Shown: one piece after another, positions 24,283 through 35,121 of the stretch
How positions within the stretch are numbered: the stretch's first letter is position 1
Layout: each line of letters starts with the position of its first letter
NCBI GenBank assembly: GCA_949361645.1
Contig: OX442418.1
Coordinates: 688,951-752,950, forward strand
Reading direction: 5' to 3'
Length of the DNA: 64,000 nt
DNA from: Spongilla lacustris
Taxonomy: Eukaryota; Porifera; Demospongiae; Spongillida; Spongillidae
Translations under genes and position numbers: made by a program
The notes under the pieces: generated by a model
Database searches by the model: none
What the model was told of the DNA's origin: nothing
Seen by the model: only the letters and a program-made list of their open reading frames with translations

Positions 24283-24649
24283 GGCCCGTCTCCTTCGCTG
24301 TGAGCTAGGAGAGAAGATTGAGTACTTAGACCCTATCTTGGCGCTAAGCGGTAAGTTAGTTGCAAAAATGTTATTACGGCAGTGCCCCGTCCCCCATGAT
24401 CGACTTACATGTAGTACTCCTCCTGTCGACGTCATTATAAGGAAATGACGTATGCATACGTCGCACTTTGTGTCGCCATGGCAACTTTTATATTCGTCAG
24501 CCATTTAAAAAACATATGACCTTGCTAATTTTAGAATGTATAAAAAGCTTTTTGATGATGTTGGAGATCCGGAAGGATGTGTTAGGATCATAGAGGCCTC
24601 GTTTCCTATCTAATCTATGGTCAGGGTGTGCTGGGGGTAGAAGTTAGTT

Positions 24650-24693
24650 AGTTGGGCGTAGCCTGACCTTTGCGTAGGTCAGGCTACGCTCAA
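24650..24693. repeat. Hairpin inverted repeat upstream of MAPKAPK5
   Basis: Arms gttgggcgtagcctgacct and aggtcaggctacgctcaac flank a 6-base loop, with one or two mismatches. It could be the tip of a small foldback element. The rest of 24283-25200 has no recognisable gene. Confidence 0.7.
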
Positions 24694-25399
24694 CTACTAG
24701 TAGGTTTACCCAGGTTCGTGTTCGGTTCCAAGATCCCTGGTTGATAACGACTAAATCAACATTGAGGGCAGGAAAGTCAACTGTGAATTTTGTTCCTGTG
24801 ACATGTGCTGGGGTGTACATGTGCCGGGGGTGGAGCAGATGTTGCCAGATGCCTAGTACAATATGTAATGACCTCCACGCACATAAAGGTCCCCCACCCC
24901 AGTGACACAACTGCCTACCACACCACTGAGGATATTACGACCGAGTAGCTCCTTTGTTGAACCTGGCAGTACACACGAAGAGGAGGAGGCACGTACAATT
25001 TTTTTATTTATCTATTTATTAAAGCTGACACCACAAGCGTTGATTGAATTGGGCGATTGTTCCGCCCCTAGCCGGTCTGGCCCGGCCGCCCGGGGCCGCC
25101 ACCACGTGTATGAACAATGCGCATGCTCGACGAGCACGTGGCGTATTTGGTAAAAACGATTGACTCGACACGTTTTTGACCAGTTTTGCGCTCAACGCCA
25201 GGGTTGAAAGGGTAAGTGCGGGAGACGTGCGATTACTGTCTAAAGTTAGCCGCCGTTGATGACTGAAATGACAAGCATATGTCTGATATTCGGGATGTTA
25301 CTTTCTGCATCTGAGGCTGCTAAAATGATTCGGTCGTTTTTGGCTTATGCGCCAATTGGTTTTGATTTATCCATGTCTCCCTTGCGTCTGACGTTACAG

Positions 25400-26306
25400 A
25401 TGGTGAAGAGCAGCCGGAGGACATGTGACAGGTGAGTCTTTTGACGAGTTCTAAAAGGCGCTGTGATGACCACATTAACGGGTCGCTCTGAAAACCAGTG
25501 ACGATTGTTAACATCTTACCTACATTGTCTGAGCGCCGTGCTGTTGCTGCTGCGTGTAAGTGTATTGTTTTTAAAATTGCTGTCTACCATTTGCCTTCAG
25601 CTTCAAGAGCTAACGAGAAAAATGGGTATCCGATAGGTAAGCGCCTATGGGTACTAGTGCAGTATATATGTCCCACGTGATGATAGCTTCTTTTATTTGC
25701 CGAATTTTTGTATGTGGAAGCTTGTGGTGAATTCACTGATGGGACCTCGTAGTTAGGAAATGTTAATAGCAAAGTATTAACGCTTACGTTGTCCTCAGGT
25801 GACAGGCTACTAGTGGGCATGACAGGAAGTGAAGTGACCAGTGACCCAATATTACGAGGTAGGTTATCACCCCTCCTCCCTAATGTGGCTTGTACAATGC
25901 TCGCGTGATGAACACAAACACAGACCTGTTCTGATATTTTTGAGGATACTAGTAGGGTATCTGATGGGCATATGTATTGTAGTAGTCTCAATATAAGTGT
26001 GTTCTGGTAAGTACCGCTTATACATACGTTATTCATTCCTTCAGGACATACAAGAGATGGCTGGCTTCGTAGGGTAAGTCCGTTTCGTTCGTCTTTGCGT
26101 GTTACGCTTCCCATAAATGATGAAATCTTTTACTTAAATTTGGCTGAGTACCCTTTGATGTATCAGACGTGTGGTGAATTCTGCTGATATATGGGAGCCA
26201 GTGTGTAGAGTAATGCGTTACTCGTTCCCAAATTCGATTCCATTTTTTTTTTCCCCTTATCGTTTAGGTCATCTCTGAGAGTGCACTACACACTGCTTCA
26301 TTGTAA
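25400..26306 (+). CDS. Possible small multi-exon gene of unknown function
   Basis: Five tiny exons join in one open frame with strong splice sites: about 25534-25555, 25601-25636, 25799-25858, 26045-26073, 26268-26306 (TAA). Donors are gtaagt, gtaagc, gtaggt and gtaagt; acceptors include cttcag, cctcag and gtttag. The joined peptide has about 62 residues, with pieces SRANEKNGYPI, DRLLVGMTGSEV and HTRDGWLRR. I do not recognise it. Two more exon-like pieces lie upstream, one ending at 25212 with gtaagtgcg and one at 25400-25431 starting ATGGTG with a gtgagt donor. The latter does not join the chain in its ATG phase, so the start codon is unresolved. A spliced non-coding RNA is the main alternative. 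Confidence 0.4.
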
Positions 26307-27193
26307 GGTTAGTTAGCTCAAAATCATAAGGACCCGATGGTGGTGCGATGATGACTAGGTAACCCAGCTCGCTGAAAATACCTCCCTCAAAAGGGGTGTG
26401 GTGTTGATAAATGCCTGAAGCTCCCTCTGAGCACCTACCAAACTTAACTGCTTGTTGTCCCCTCCTCCTCATCACTTTATTATGTTCTATTTGTGCACTC
26501 AGGTGGATGTGAAGCCTTTTATGATCTGAGACAATCATCACGTCATCACTTGTGAACCTTTTTGGCTGTGGCCTGCTTAAGAAGACTTAAAATAGTTACA
26601 GCAGCTGATGTACTGATGTGAACACTTGTACTTTAGCAATGATGTGAATGTTATGCCCCGAGTATTTCATCGTTAGCCTCAACTCATAAATTTTCACTAC
26701 ATTCTCGAACACTGGGACAAGCTTATCTTCGAAGCAGTCTCGCGACAAAAAATTTGCAACCTCGCGGGTGTGGGAGGTCCTTCCCAATCCCTGGGAGGGC
26801 TGATTGTTAACTCTTACTGCACGGGTGAGGACAATCACGTTGGTACAATATTGGTGATTATGTTGAACGGCATGCAAGCCAGAAGAGCCTCTTCACCACC
26901 GACAGAATCCAAAAGTGCATGATCACAGCATACTGGTAATTTTTATGCCATTTAGACTTTGCTAACGTAATCACATCGTAATTGAAGCTTTGCAAACACG
27001 TGGTTAGAGAATGTTATTTGTGTACATACCAGTGGTTTTTTGAGGCTCTTACATGTAAATGTCCCCTTGTATTTATTGACAACACTGAACTGTTGCATTC
27101 ATAATAATTAACAGTATAAACACATAAATGAATTGTTTGAAGACAAATAGAGCCAGAAAGAAATTGTGACAGTGAGGCAGATAACCTCCAGTG
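26307..27193. other. Unassigned interval with two unrecognised minus-strand frames
   Basis: Frames at 26269-26541 and 26596-26877 on the minus strand are 90 and 93 codons long and not low complexity, but I recognise no domain and see no splice signals linking them. They may be transposon scraps. The rest is AT-rich 3' flanking sequence of ARL5. Confidence 0.3.
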
Positions 27194-28819
27194 CTATCTC
27201 TTAGTCTGTCCTATGATCCACTCCAGCCCTTGGTACAACCTGAAACAAATGATTATATGAGCACATTTGGTGGGGGGAGGGCCCAATCATGCAGTCCCTC
27301 ACCCTTCTCCAGTTAGAGCAAACCAATCATGCAGTCCCTTACCCTTCTCCAGTTAGAGCACAGCATGGCTGTATGTGCCAGGGGTGGTCCTTTATAGAGG
27401 TGAGGTTGAGGAGTTGTGAGATCTCAGCAGCTGCCATGCATCCGGCCATGTCCTGCTTGTTAGCTAGAATGAGCATTCCAGCACTTCTTAGATCCTGGGA
27501 GATGTGAGTGTAGACACGAGTGCCTCTCCCAGTAGACACACCTGGTACTAACTAACCACTTGTGCCCTCCTCACACATCACACCCTTCCTCTCCACACAC
27601 CTCCCTTAAGCCTAGTTCACAATGACACAAGAGCACGCGATGTGACACGATGGGTTGTCATAGGAATAGAAAAACCAACGCAATGCAATGTTGCAGCGAC
27701 AAACCACACCAATTATTGTTAGTTATTACAAAATGATGCGGCAATGTTTTTTCTTTCATTGCATCGCGGGCTTTTGAATAAAACTGTGAACCAGACCCCC
27801 TCTCCCCACACCCTCCACACACCTCCCCACACAACCACACCCTCCACACACCTCATGGTTCAACATGCGGTATAGCTCTTCCTTGGTGATGGATAACCTC
27901 CCCACACCTCCCTCCACACACCTCATGGTTCAACATGCGGTACAGCTCCTCCTTGGTGATGGATAACCTCTCTCTGTCTGTGCTGTCCAGCACCAGGATG
28001 AGGAAGTGAGTGCCGGAGTAGTAGGTACTCCAGGACTGCCTCAGAGCCTCCTGCCCTCCTATGTCCCACATCACAAAGTGAATATTCTTCCACTTCACCT
28101 ACAGGCGTATGTGTGTATATACATGTGTGTATGTGTGTATGTGGCATGTGTGTGTGTGTGTGTGTATATGTGTATGTATGTATGTGCGTATGTGTGTGTA
28201 TGTGTATGTATGTATGTATGTATGTGTGTGTATGTATGTATGTATGTATGTATGTATGTATGTATGTATGTATGTATGTATGTGTGTGTATGTATGTATG
28301 TATGTATGTATGTATGTATGTATGTATGTATGTGTGCGTGTGTGCATGTGACATGTGTGGTGTGTAAGAAGCTAGGCCTTGTACATAATTCCATCCAAAA
28401 TCCAATCCAGGCCTACTATTCCTGGGGTGGTCCCCAGGCCTACTATTCCTGGGGTGATTCCCAGGGCTATTGTTCAGGACTGTGGTCCCCAGGGCTATTG
28501 TTTCTATAGACAGTACCAGTCTCATATTGCACAACAAACAGCTGGTAATTACGCAACAGGATATATACTATCGCCATTTGTCCTTTTCTTTTCTACATCA
28601 AGCATGATAGCAGGGTAGTAGACAACACAGTGGGAGGGGCCAGCGATTACCACGCACCAGTGCCGTGTAGTTACGTAACAGAACCAGAGGCCCACGTGCC
28701 CCATGTGCTATCTGTCTCGGTCGTTTGGCTTACCTCTTCCACATTACTGCCGATGGTCGGTGATGTGTGCACCACCTCGTTCATCAAGCTGTCCATGTGG
28801 GGGTGCGCGGTGTGTGTGC

Positions 28820-28863
<44 letters not shown>

Positions 28864-29251
28864 AAGAGGTCTCACATAATATATATTTAAAATACGTATT
28901 AATCATTTTGGTGTGTGTGTGTGGGGGGGGGGGGGGGGGGGGCGCGCGTACATAGCCACGATTTGAAGAGCCTAACTGTACAGTGTGTTCCCCCGTGTAC
29001 CGTGTACTTGACGGACTCACAATTGATATAGGATAGTCGTCTTTCCGGCATTGTCCAGTCCTACGATGATTATCTTGTACTCTGCACAAAAAAAGGCTGA
29101 TGGATTGGGAGGTCCGATGTGCATACAACTAGTGCTATCACGTTGTGCTAGTGACCACTTGAGGACTAAGCCCCGCTCTTACCGTGGTGCGTTGTCGACG
29201 CTTACCTTCTTTCGTAAAGAGCTTCCATAGTTTTGCCCACACAACTCCCAT
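27194..29251 (-). CDS. ARL5: ARL5-type ARF-like small GTPase
   Basis: Six exons join in phase to 178 residues (human ARL5A/B: 179): 29251-29206, 29081-29021, 28788-28734, 28098-27922, 27494-27343, 27239-27194. The start [12 protein letters not shown] has the Gly2 myristoylation site and amphipathic helix of ARL5. G motifs are [28 protein letters not shown] and the CALTGEGL region; the end WIIGQTKR matches ARL5. In other animals ARL5 acts at the trans-Golgi, recruiting the GARP tethering complex. Intron 3 (28099-28733) contains a long TATG/TG repeat. The 3' ends of exons 4 and 5, including their donors, are each partly duplicated just downstream. Confidence 0.93.
27286..27360. repeat. Tandem duplication of the ARL5 exon 5 end
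   Basis: A 38-base segment (aatcatgcagtccct...ccagttagagca) is repeated directly. The copy near 27341-27360 is the real exon end and donor, and the other lies in intron 5. The copies differ at about one base. Confidence 0.85.
27851..27978. repeat. Tandem duplication of the ARL5 exon 4 end
   Basis: The 50-base segment cacctcatggttcaacatgc... occurs twice, at about 27849-27900 and 27919-27970, with two or three differences. The second copy is the true exon end with its donor; the first is an intronic duplicate that also carries a donor. Confidence 0.85.
28103..28360. repeat. TG/TATG microsatellite in ARL5 intron 3
   Basis: The run begins a few bases beyond the exon 4 acceptor and consists of gtgtatg, tgtg and tatg units. 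It gives spurious Tyr/Val or Thr/His frames in all phases. Confidence 0.95.
28825..28942. repeat. (GT)n run and a poly-G tract in ARL5 intron 2
   Basis: A GT run at about 28813-28858 and a nearly pure G run of about 20 at 28923-28942 occur in intron 2. Long G runs in this window may be hard to sequence accurately. Confidence 0.9.
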
Positions 29252-29378
29252 AATAGTTTAGCAGTGGAACATCGTAATCTAATTTAGCAAATATTTTTAA
29301 AATTCCGCAAGAACAAAATACATGCACGCACATGAATAAATATGAATGATATATTGCTGCTCTGTTAAGATACATGTA

Positions 29379-32300
29379 CTATCTTCGAGACAGCGATTCA
29401 GCATCCTTCTCGTCTCTCATCACTTCTCCTATCTTTCCAAGGAACTTTATGCCCCAGGTCTTCCAGCTCCAATAGGTCTGAAAAGTTTAACAGTATCAAA
29501 TGCTAATTATAAACAACGTTGCCAAGACAACTCACCCCCGTAATATCAGCGACGTGTCCGGCAGTGGCGAGAGAGTCATCAGTCAGCTGCCCCGCCTCCA
29601 CACCATATCTGTAGATGACGTCATAAGTCCCTAGACCATACATTGCCTATTTACAGTACCCCCTCACCCCCCTACCCCCTCACCCCCTCCTCCCCCCTCA
29701 CCCCAATCCCACCCACAATTTGCTAACTTTTTGGACACATTACTAGAAATACCCTCGGGCATCTCCCAAATACCCTCGGGCAATATTGTTGGGTTACGCA
29801 CTTGTGTTCAACAGTGACTGATGTCTCCTTCCCAGCTGCCTTTAGCAGAGCTACTGCACTCCTCTCCAAGTCATGGAACACACTAGCTGCACCTAGCAAG
29901 GGAGACAAGTGAGTAGAAGGGGGAGGAGGAGGGGGAGGAGGGAGAAGGAAGAGGAGGAAGGGAGGGAGGAGGGGAGGAGGAGAGGAGGAGAGGAGGGGGA
30001 GGAGGAAGAGGAAGGGATTATGGGGGAGGAAGGGAGGAGGGAAGAAGGGAGTAAGGGAGGAGGGGAGGAAGGGTGCACCTACCAACAACACCAGACTTGG
30101 TGACCTTCCATGCATCCTTCACATTAGGATTGACCTCTATACCTTGGACAACCTAAAGCAGAATACCAAGAGGTCACATGAGGTCACACCATGAGATCAC
30201 ACCATGAGGTCACACCATGAGGTCACACCATGAGGTCACATGAGGTCACACCATGAGGTCACATGAGGTCACACCATGAGGTCACATGAGGTCACACCAT
30301 GAGGTCACACCATGAGGTCACACCATGAGGTCACACCATGAGGTCACATGAGGTCACACCATGAGGTCACACCATGAGGTCACACCATGAGGTCACATGA
30401 GGTCAGCCACTATTTTAATACTACACAACCAATGAATTAGCAGATCTACTGTACAGCCATTCACAATAATGACATCATTAGCTAATTAAATTATCTCTTA
30501 TTACCTTACATGTAGACATGTGCCCACATGCACACATTCTCACATGCACACACACCCACATGCACACATCCCCACATGCACACATCCCCACACACACATC
30601 CCCACACACACATCCCCACACACCCACACAGGCAAACATAATGCATGTACCTCAGATTCACACACAGCATCACTGGCTCTTCTGGCTACAGTGACAGTCA
30701 GCCTAGCCAGAGAGGTCATGAGAAGGTCACTCACTGACACCACACATGCTGCCAAACCAAAGGGACCAATCAGGTACCAGGAACACAATGACCACACCCA
30801 CCAGAAGCCTTCCTGGCCACTCGTGCCCCGGCCATCACACTGGGAGGCACTTCAACAGGCTTGTCCCTCGGCTGTATGCTCTCACGGACCTTGCTACCAC
30901 CCTGTGAGGAGGGGTAGCAAGTAAGGGGGGCTAGTAAGGGGGGGGAGGAGGGAGGAGGGGAGGAGAGGGGAAACTGTTCCCTTCTCACCATGCAATGCTC
31001 ATATCCACACATGCTCACACCTACCATACACCCCAGGCCCCAGGCCTACCATATGTAAACCCCAGGCCCCAGGCCTACCATACACCAGGCTCACTTGCCT
31101 TTGAAATAAAGCGGCTGGCTATCTCAGTTCCTTGTGCAAGTTTTGTGGTGATCCATACTGAACCCTTCTCTATACCCTGGTGTGTGGTGGGAGGGGTGGA
31201 GGTGTGTGGTGGGAGGGGTGGAGGTGTGTGGTGGGAGGGGTGGAGGTGTGTGGTGGGAGGGGTGGAGGTGTGTGATGGGAGGGGTGGAGGTGTGTGGTGG
31301 GAGGGGTGGAGGTGTGTGATGGGAGGGGTGGAGGTGTGTGATGGGAGGGGTGGAGGTGTGTGATGAGAGGGGTGGAGGTGTGTGGTGGGAGGGGTGGAGG
31401 CATGTGCTGGGTGGGTGGTGGCACATAGTCCATATATGGCTTACCCCCACAACAGTTGAGCTCCACTCTTCCTCCTTCACCACACCTTTGTCTGGCTGTG
31501 TAGCAACACGTACATCGGCCACCTTGACTAGGGCCAGTGTAGCCAGCACAGAGGACAGCTCCCTGCTATCCTCCTCTGACAGGCTGTCAAATACAATGCC
31601 AACGCAGTCACCACCTGCCCAGGGGGAGGGAGGGGGAGGAGGCAGCTGACTATGGGCTATGCCACAGGGATGGTGGACTGGTTTATATGACTTATCATTC
31701 TTACACTGTACGCGTTTAAACCTGATTGGTAGTGTGGGCATGTGGGGAGGGGCGTGTGGGGAGGGGCGTGTGGGGAGGGACATGTGGGGAGGGGCATGTG
31801 AGGAGGGGCGTGTGGGGAGGGGCGTGTGGGGAGGGGCGTGTGAGGAGGGGCATGTGGGGAGGGGCATGTGGGGAGGGGCATGTGAGGAGGGGCATGTGAG
31901 GAGGGGCATGTGAGGAGGGGCGTGTGGGGAGGGGTGTGTGGGGAGGGGCATGTGAGGAGGGGCGTGTGGGGAGGGGCGTGTGAGGAGGGGCGTGTGAGGA
32001 GGGGCGTGTGAGGAGGGGCATGTGAGGAGGGGCGTGTGAGGAGGGGCATGTGAGGAGGGGCGTGTGGGGAGGGGCGTGTGGGGAGGGGCATGTGGGGAGG
32101 GGCGTGTGGGGAGGGGCATGTGGGGAGGGGAAGATATCATAGAAGGTGCTGAGGAAGATGATGGAAAGGTCTTATGGTGGGGAGGGTGGGGAGGGAGGAG
32201 GCTTACTTTGGTCCTTCAGTGCAGGAAGGATGTACATCTTCTCAGACACCTGGAGGACAGGGGATTTCCCTGGCACCAGAGGGTACACAAAGCCTCCACA

Positions 32301-33832
32301 CTGCAGGAAGGCAGGGGGTTGCCCCGCTACAGGCTTCTGGTAGCGGAACACACCAAACGTGTCCACATCTGTGAACTGCGTTACATGTCCCTTCTCGTTC
32401 ACCTGGACCAGACCAACCCCTGTGGACCATATATGGTACATCACATCACATGTGGACCATATAGACCATATGGACCATCACACATGTATATGGAGTCTTT
32501 GAGTAAACAGTTTAAAGTCTATAAGCCTGGAAATGTTACACTTTAAGTTATATGTATATGTATCACACCTCACAGCACACACACCTCATGATCACTTCAC
32601 ACATCACACACCTCACACATTACCTCTGTCCACTTCAAACAACAGGTCAGCTTTGGCCTCCACGTGCTGGTGTGGCTTCTCCACACTCTGGGACCTGTGC
32701 TGGTCCAATGTCCTTACACTGCTGCCCCCCACAGAGGCCCCCACAGAGGCCCCCACAGAGGTCCCCACAGAGGCTGTGGCCCCTCTAGCTGAGGACTTGA
32801 CGCTACCCCCAACAGTAGAACCTTTGACAGTACTACCCACAGTAGAAGATAGGGGTGTGGCACTTGTCTCCCTGACAACAGCAGATGACTTCTGCCTTGC
32901 AGCTGTCTCTTGCACTATCAGTTCCTCCATACGAGTCTTCACCTGCTCCTTCATCCTGTGTGGGTGGGGAGGGAGGAGGGGTGAGGGGGAGGAGGGAGGA
33001 GGGGTGAGGGGGGACACATGTGAACAAGTGTTGTCTTGTCCCAACAATATTATCCCACCATGGGGGGCGGGGCAGGGCGGGGGAAACCTCATGACATAAC
33101 ATATCAATGTACACATGTACATGTACAATGACCATCATCACAACCATATCCATGTAATGTACACATCACAACCATATCCATGTAATGTACACATCACAAC
33201 CATATCCATGTAATGTACACATCACAACCATCAATGAATTGAAACTTGCGCATGCTACAAGGGCTGTAACTAACCAAAACAAAGGCTAGCCAAGTGACAT
33301 ATGCCAAGTGCTGTGCAGGTTTTCTAAACTGCAGTATTCATTCAGACTGGGCAATCTACATTATGTACAATTACTACCAATAGATAACTCAACAAGGTCG
33401 ATATTGTAGTGTAGTACCTTTGACCTACGTACCTTCTAGACATTAATTCTTTCTAGAGCGCCTGTGCTTACTAATAATTTATAGTACACATGTACATTTT
33501 AACACATTGGACTTAATTACTTTTCCAGCTGGGTAACATAACCCTCCTGGCCGGCCTGCCCGCTTTCGTTCTTCAGAGCACGACTAATATACGACAGCAC
33601 AACGTTGTACAGCTCGAGCGCTTTCATTCTGTCCCCTCTCTCGTCCGCACTCAGCGCCTGGTCGAGGCGTCTATGTGGAAGCAAAGCACACAGGTAGTTT
33701 ATATAACATGTCGCCTGCGGAGTATACGTCAATATACTGTTTAGCTTCCTCATAGGAATACTGAGACTGTATGGGTGCTGCCCCGACACCCTTGGGCCCG
33801 CTTTTCTTCCGACGCAACTGTACTTCAGACAT
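29379..33832 (-). CDS. SPART: Spartin (SPG20) homologue: MIT plus senescence domain
   Basis: Twelve exons join in phase to 522 residues: 33832-33738, 33670-33521, 32955-32624, 32419-32207, 31614-31445, 31176-31099, 30901-30802, 30748-30651, 30152-30083, 29892-29802, 29608-29536, 29477-29379. Residues about 30-100 form a MIT domain (RRLDQALSADERGDRMKALE). A Thr/Ser/Val-rich linker follows, then a middle domain (VNEKGHVTQFTDVDTFGVF). The C-terminal senescence domain includes KGSVWITTKLAQGTEIASRF, GGSKVRESIQPRDKPVEVPP and KYGVEAGQLTDDSLATAG, which follow human spartin closely. Spartin acts on lipid droplets and endosomes and binds ESCRT-III through the MIT domain. The protein is shorter than human (666). 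Intron 6 starts with GC (AAG/gcaagt). Several introns hold minisatellites. Confidence 0.92.
29915..30078. repeat. Polypurine tract in SPART intron 9
   Basis: gaggagg and gggaggagg units cover most of intron 29893-30082. On the transcript this is a pyrimidine tract running almost from donor to acceptor. Confidence 0.9.
30172..30402. repeat. Minisatellite of catgaggtcacac and catgaggtca units, SPART intron 8
   Basis: Interspersed 13-bp (ccatgaggtcaca) and 10-bp (catgaggtca) units repeat about eighteen times, starting about 20 bp from the exon 9 acceptor. Confidence 0.9.
31180..31405. repeat. 20-bp minisatellite abutting the SPART exon 6 acceptor
   Basis: About eleven units of tgtgtggtgggaggggtgga run from the acceptor of exon 6 (exon starts at 31176) into intron 5. 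The repeat itself supplies the pyrimidine-rich and CACACCAG acceptor context. Confidence 0.9.
31736..32132. repeat. 14-bp minisatellite in SPART intron 4
   Basis: About 28 copies of ggggcgtgtgggga or ggggcatgtgagga occur between exons 4 and 5. Two alternating variants (cg/ca and ggga/agga) are mixed without obvious order. Confidence 0.9.
33138..33228. repeat. 26-bp repeat acatcacaaccatatccatg in SPART intron 2
   Basis: Three to four near-perfect copies lie between SPART exons 2 and 3. Confidence 0.9.
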
Positions 33833-33987
33833 CTCAATCTCTACGCCTCATAACAATATGCCGTCATATGCTATTTTTAGAACGAGGCAACCATACCGTA
33901 TATACAATGCATGTATTGAATTTGTCAGGACAATGTAATATTACACACCAATCAAATGTATCCGTGTTAGCCGGTAACCATAACAAC

Positions 33988-34201
33988 TCATGCGGGCACC
34001 CGTGCACTGATGACGTGTTCCTTGGGCCGGGGGAGGGGCAGTGCCTTGACCTTTGGCTCCAGGTGTTCTTCAAGTGCAGGCAGGGAGGAGAAGTGACTCC
34101 TGGCCACTACATGGTGGTGGTTCACCTTGCGAATGAACTCTGCCCCATAGGACTACAGGAAAGATGAGACAGCACATGTTAAGTAATGCTCTGGGTCTGT
34201 G

Positions 34202-34241
<40 letters not shown>

Positions 34242-34475
34242 TGTATGTGTGTGTGTGTTGTGTGTGTGCTTACCTCAAAGATATCGTCCAATCTGCTATG
34301 GCCCACAGCCTCATCCTTGGTAAGCAGTATACAGTTCCATGGGGACCACTGCTCCCTTATATCCCACCTGATCATGGTCAGCTCGTATAGATCGTTGGAA
34401 GCACTAAGGACACTCTGACCCCCCCATATGTCCTCAACAAGATAGCAAAGGTCTGGCTCCTAAGAACACAAGAGG

Positions 34476-34567
<92 letters not shown>

Positions 34568-35060
34568 TATATGTAATCATGATACCTTCTACCCCTACAC
34601 AAGTGTACCTGGATAAGGAAGGCTATCCTGGACCCATCCTGGTGCTCCTCCTCCTGCCTCCTGATGGAGGCCAACATGCCCCTGTACAGGGTAAGGTCCA
34701 GCCTGGCACGTGCCCTGTTGTCCACCTCACAGCAGCTACGACAGTGGCCTGAGACCCTGGGTACATAGGGGAGGGAGGGGGGGGGGGGGGGGTGGGCACA
34801 TAGAGTCAATATGGGGAGGGGAGTGGCAGAATGTGGTCAGTAGGGTGAAGGGAAGTGGGGGAGGGGCAGATAGGGTCATTAGAGGGAGGGGCAGATAGGG
34901 TCATTAGAGAGAGGGGCAGATGGGATCAGTAGGGGGAAGGGAAACAGGGGGAGGGGCTACCTTGAGTTTGTAGATAGCTCAAAGTCGGTGGAAGGGAGAT
35001 ATCTACAACATCCCCTGCAGTAGTAGATGTTCTTGCACAGGGAGGCTGGGTCCTGTGGTA

Positions 35061-35121
<61 letters not shown>

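Noticed and set aside
24283..24504. N-terminal extension of the MAPKAPK5 frame
   Set aside because: It would add 74 residues with no resemblance to PRAK. ATG 24282 gives the expected short N-terminus before the kinase domain.
28095..28537. Thr/His and Tyr/Val repeat proteins
   Set aside because: These are translations of the TATG/TG microsatellite in ARL5 intron 3.
31124..32140. 338-codon Pro/His/Thr-rich frame
   Set aside because: It reads through two SPART intron minisatellites. Only 31614-31445 is coding, as shown by splice sites and phase.
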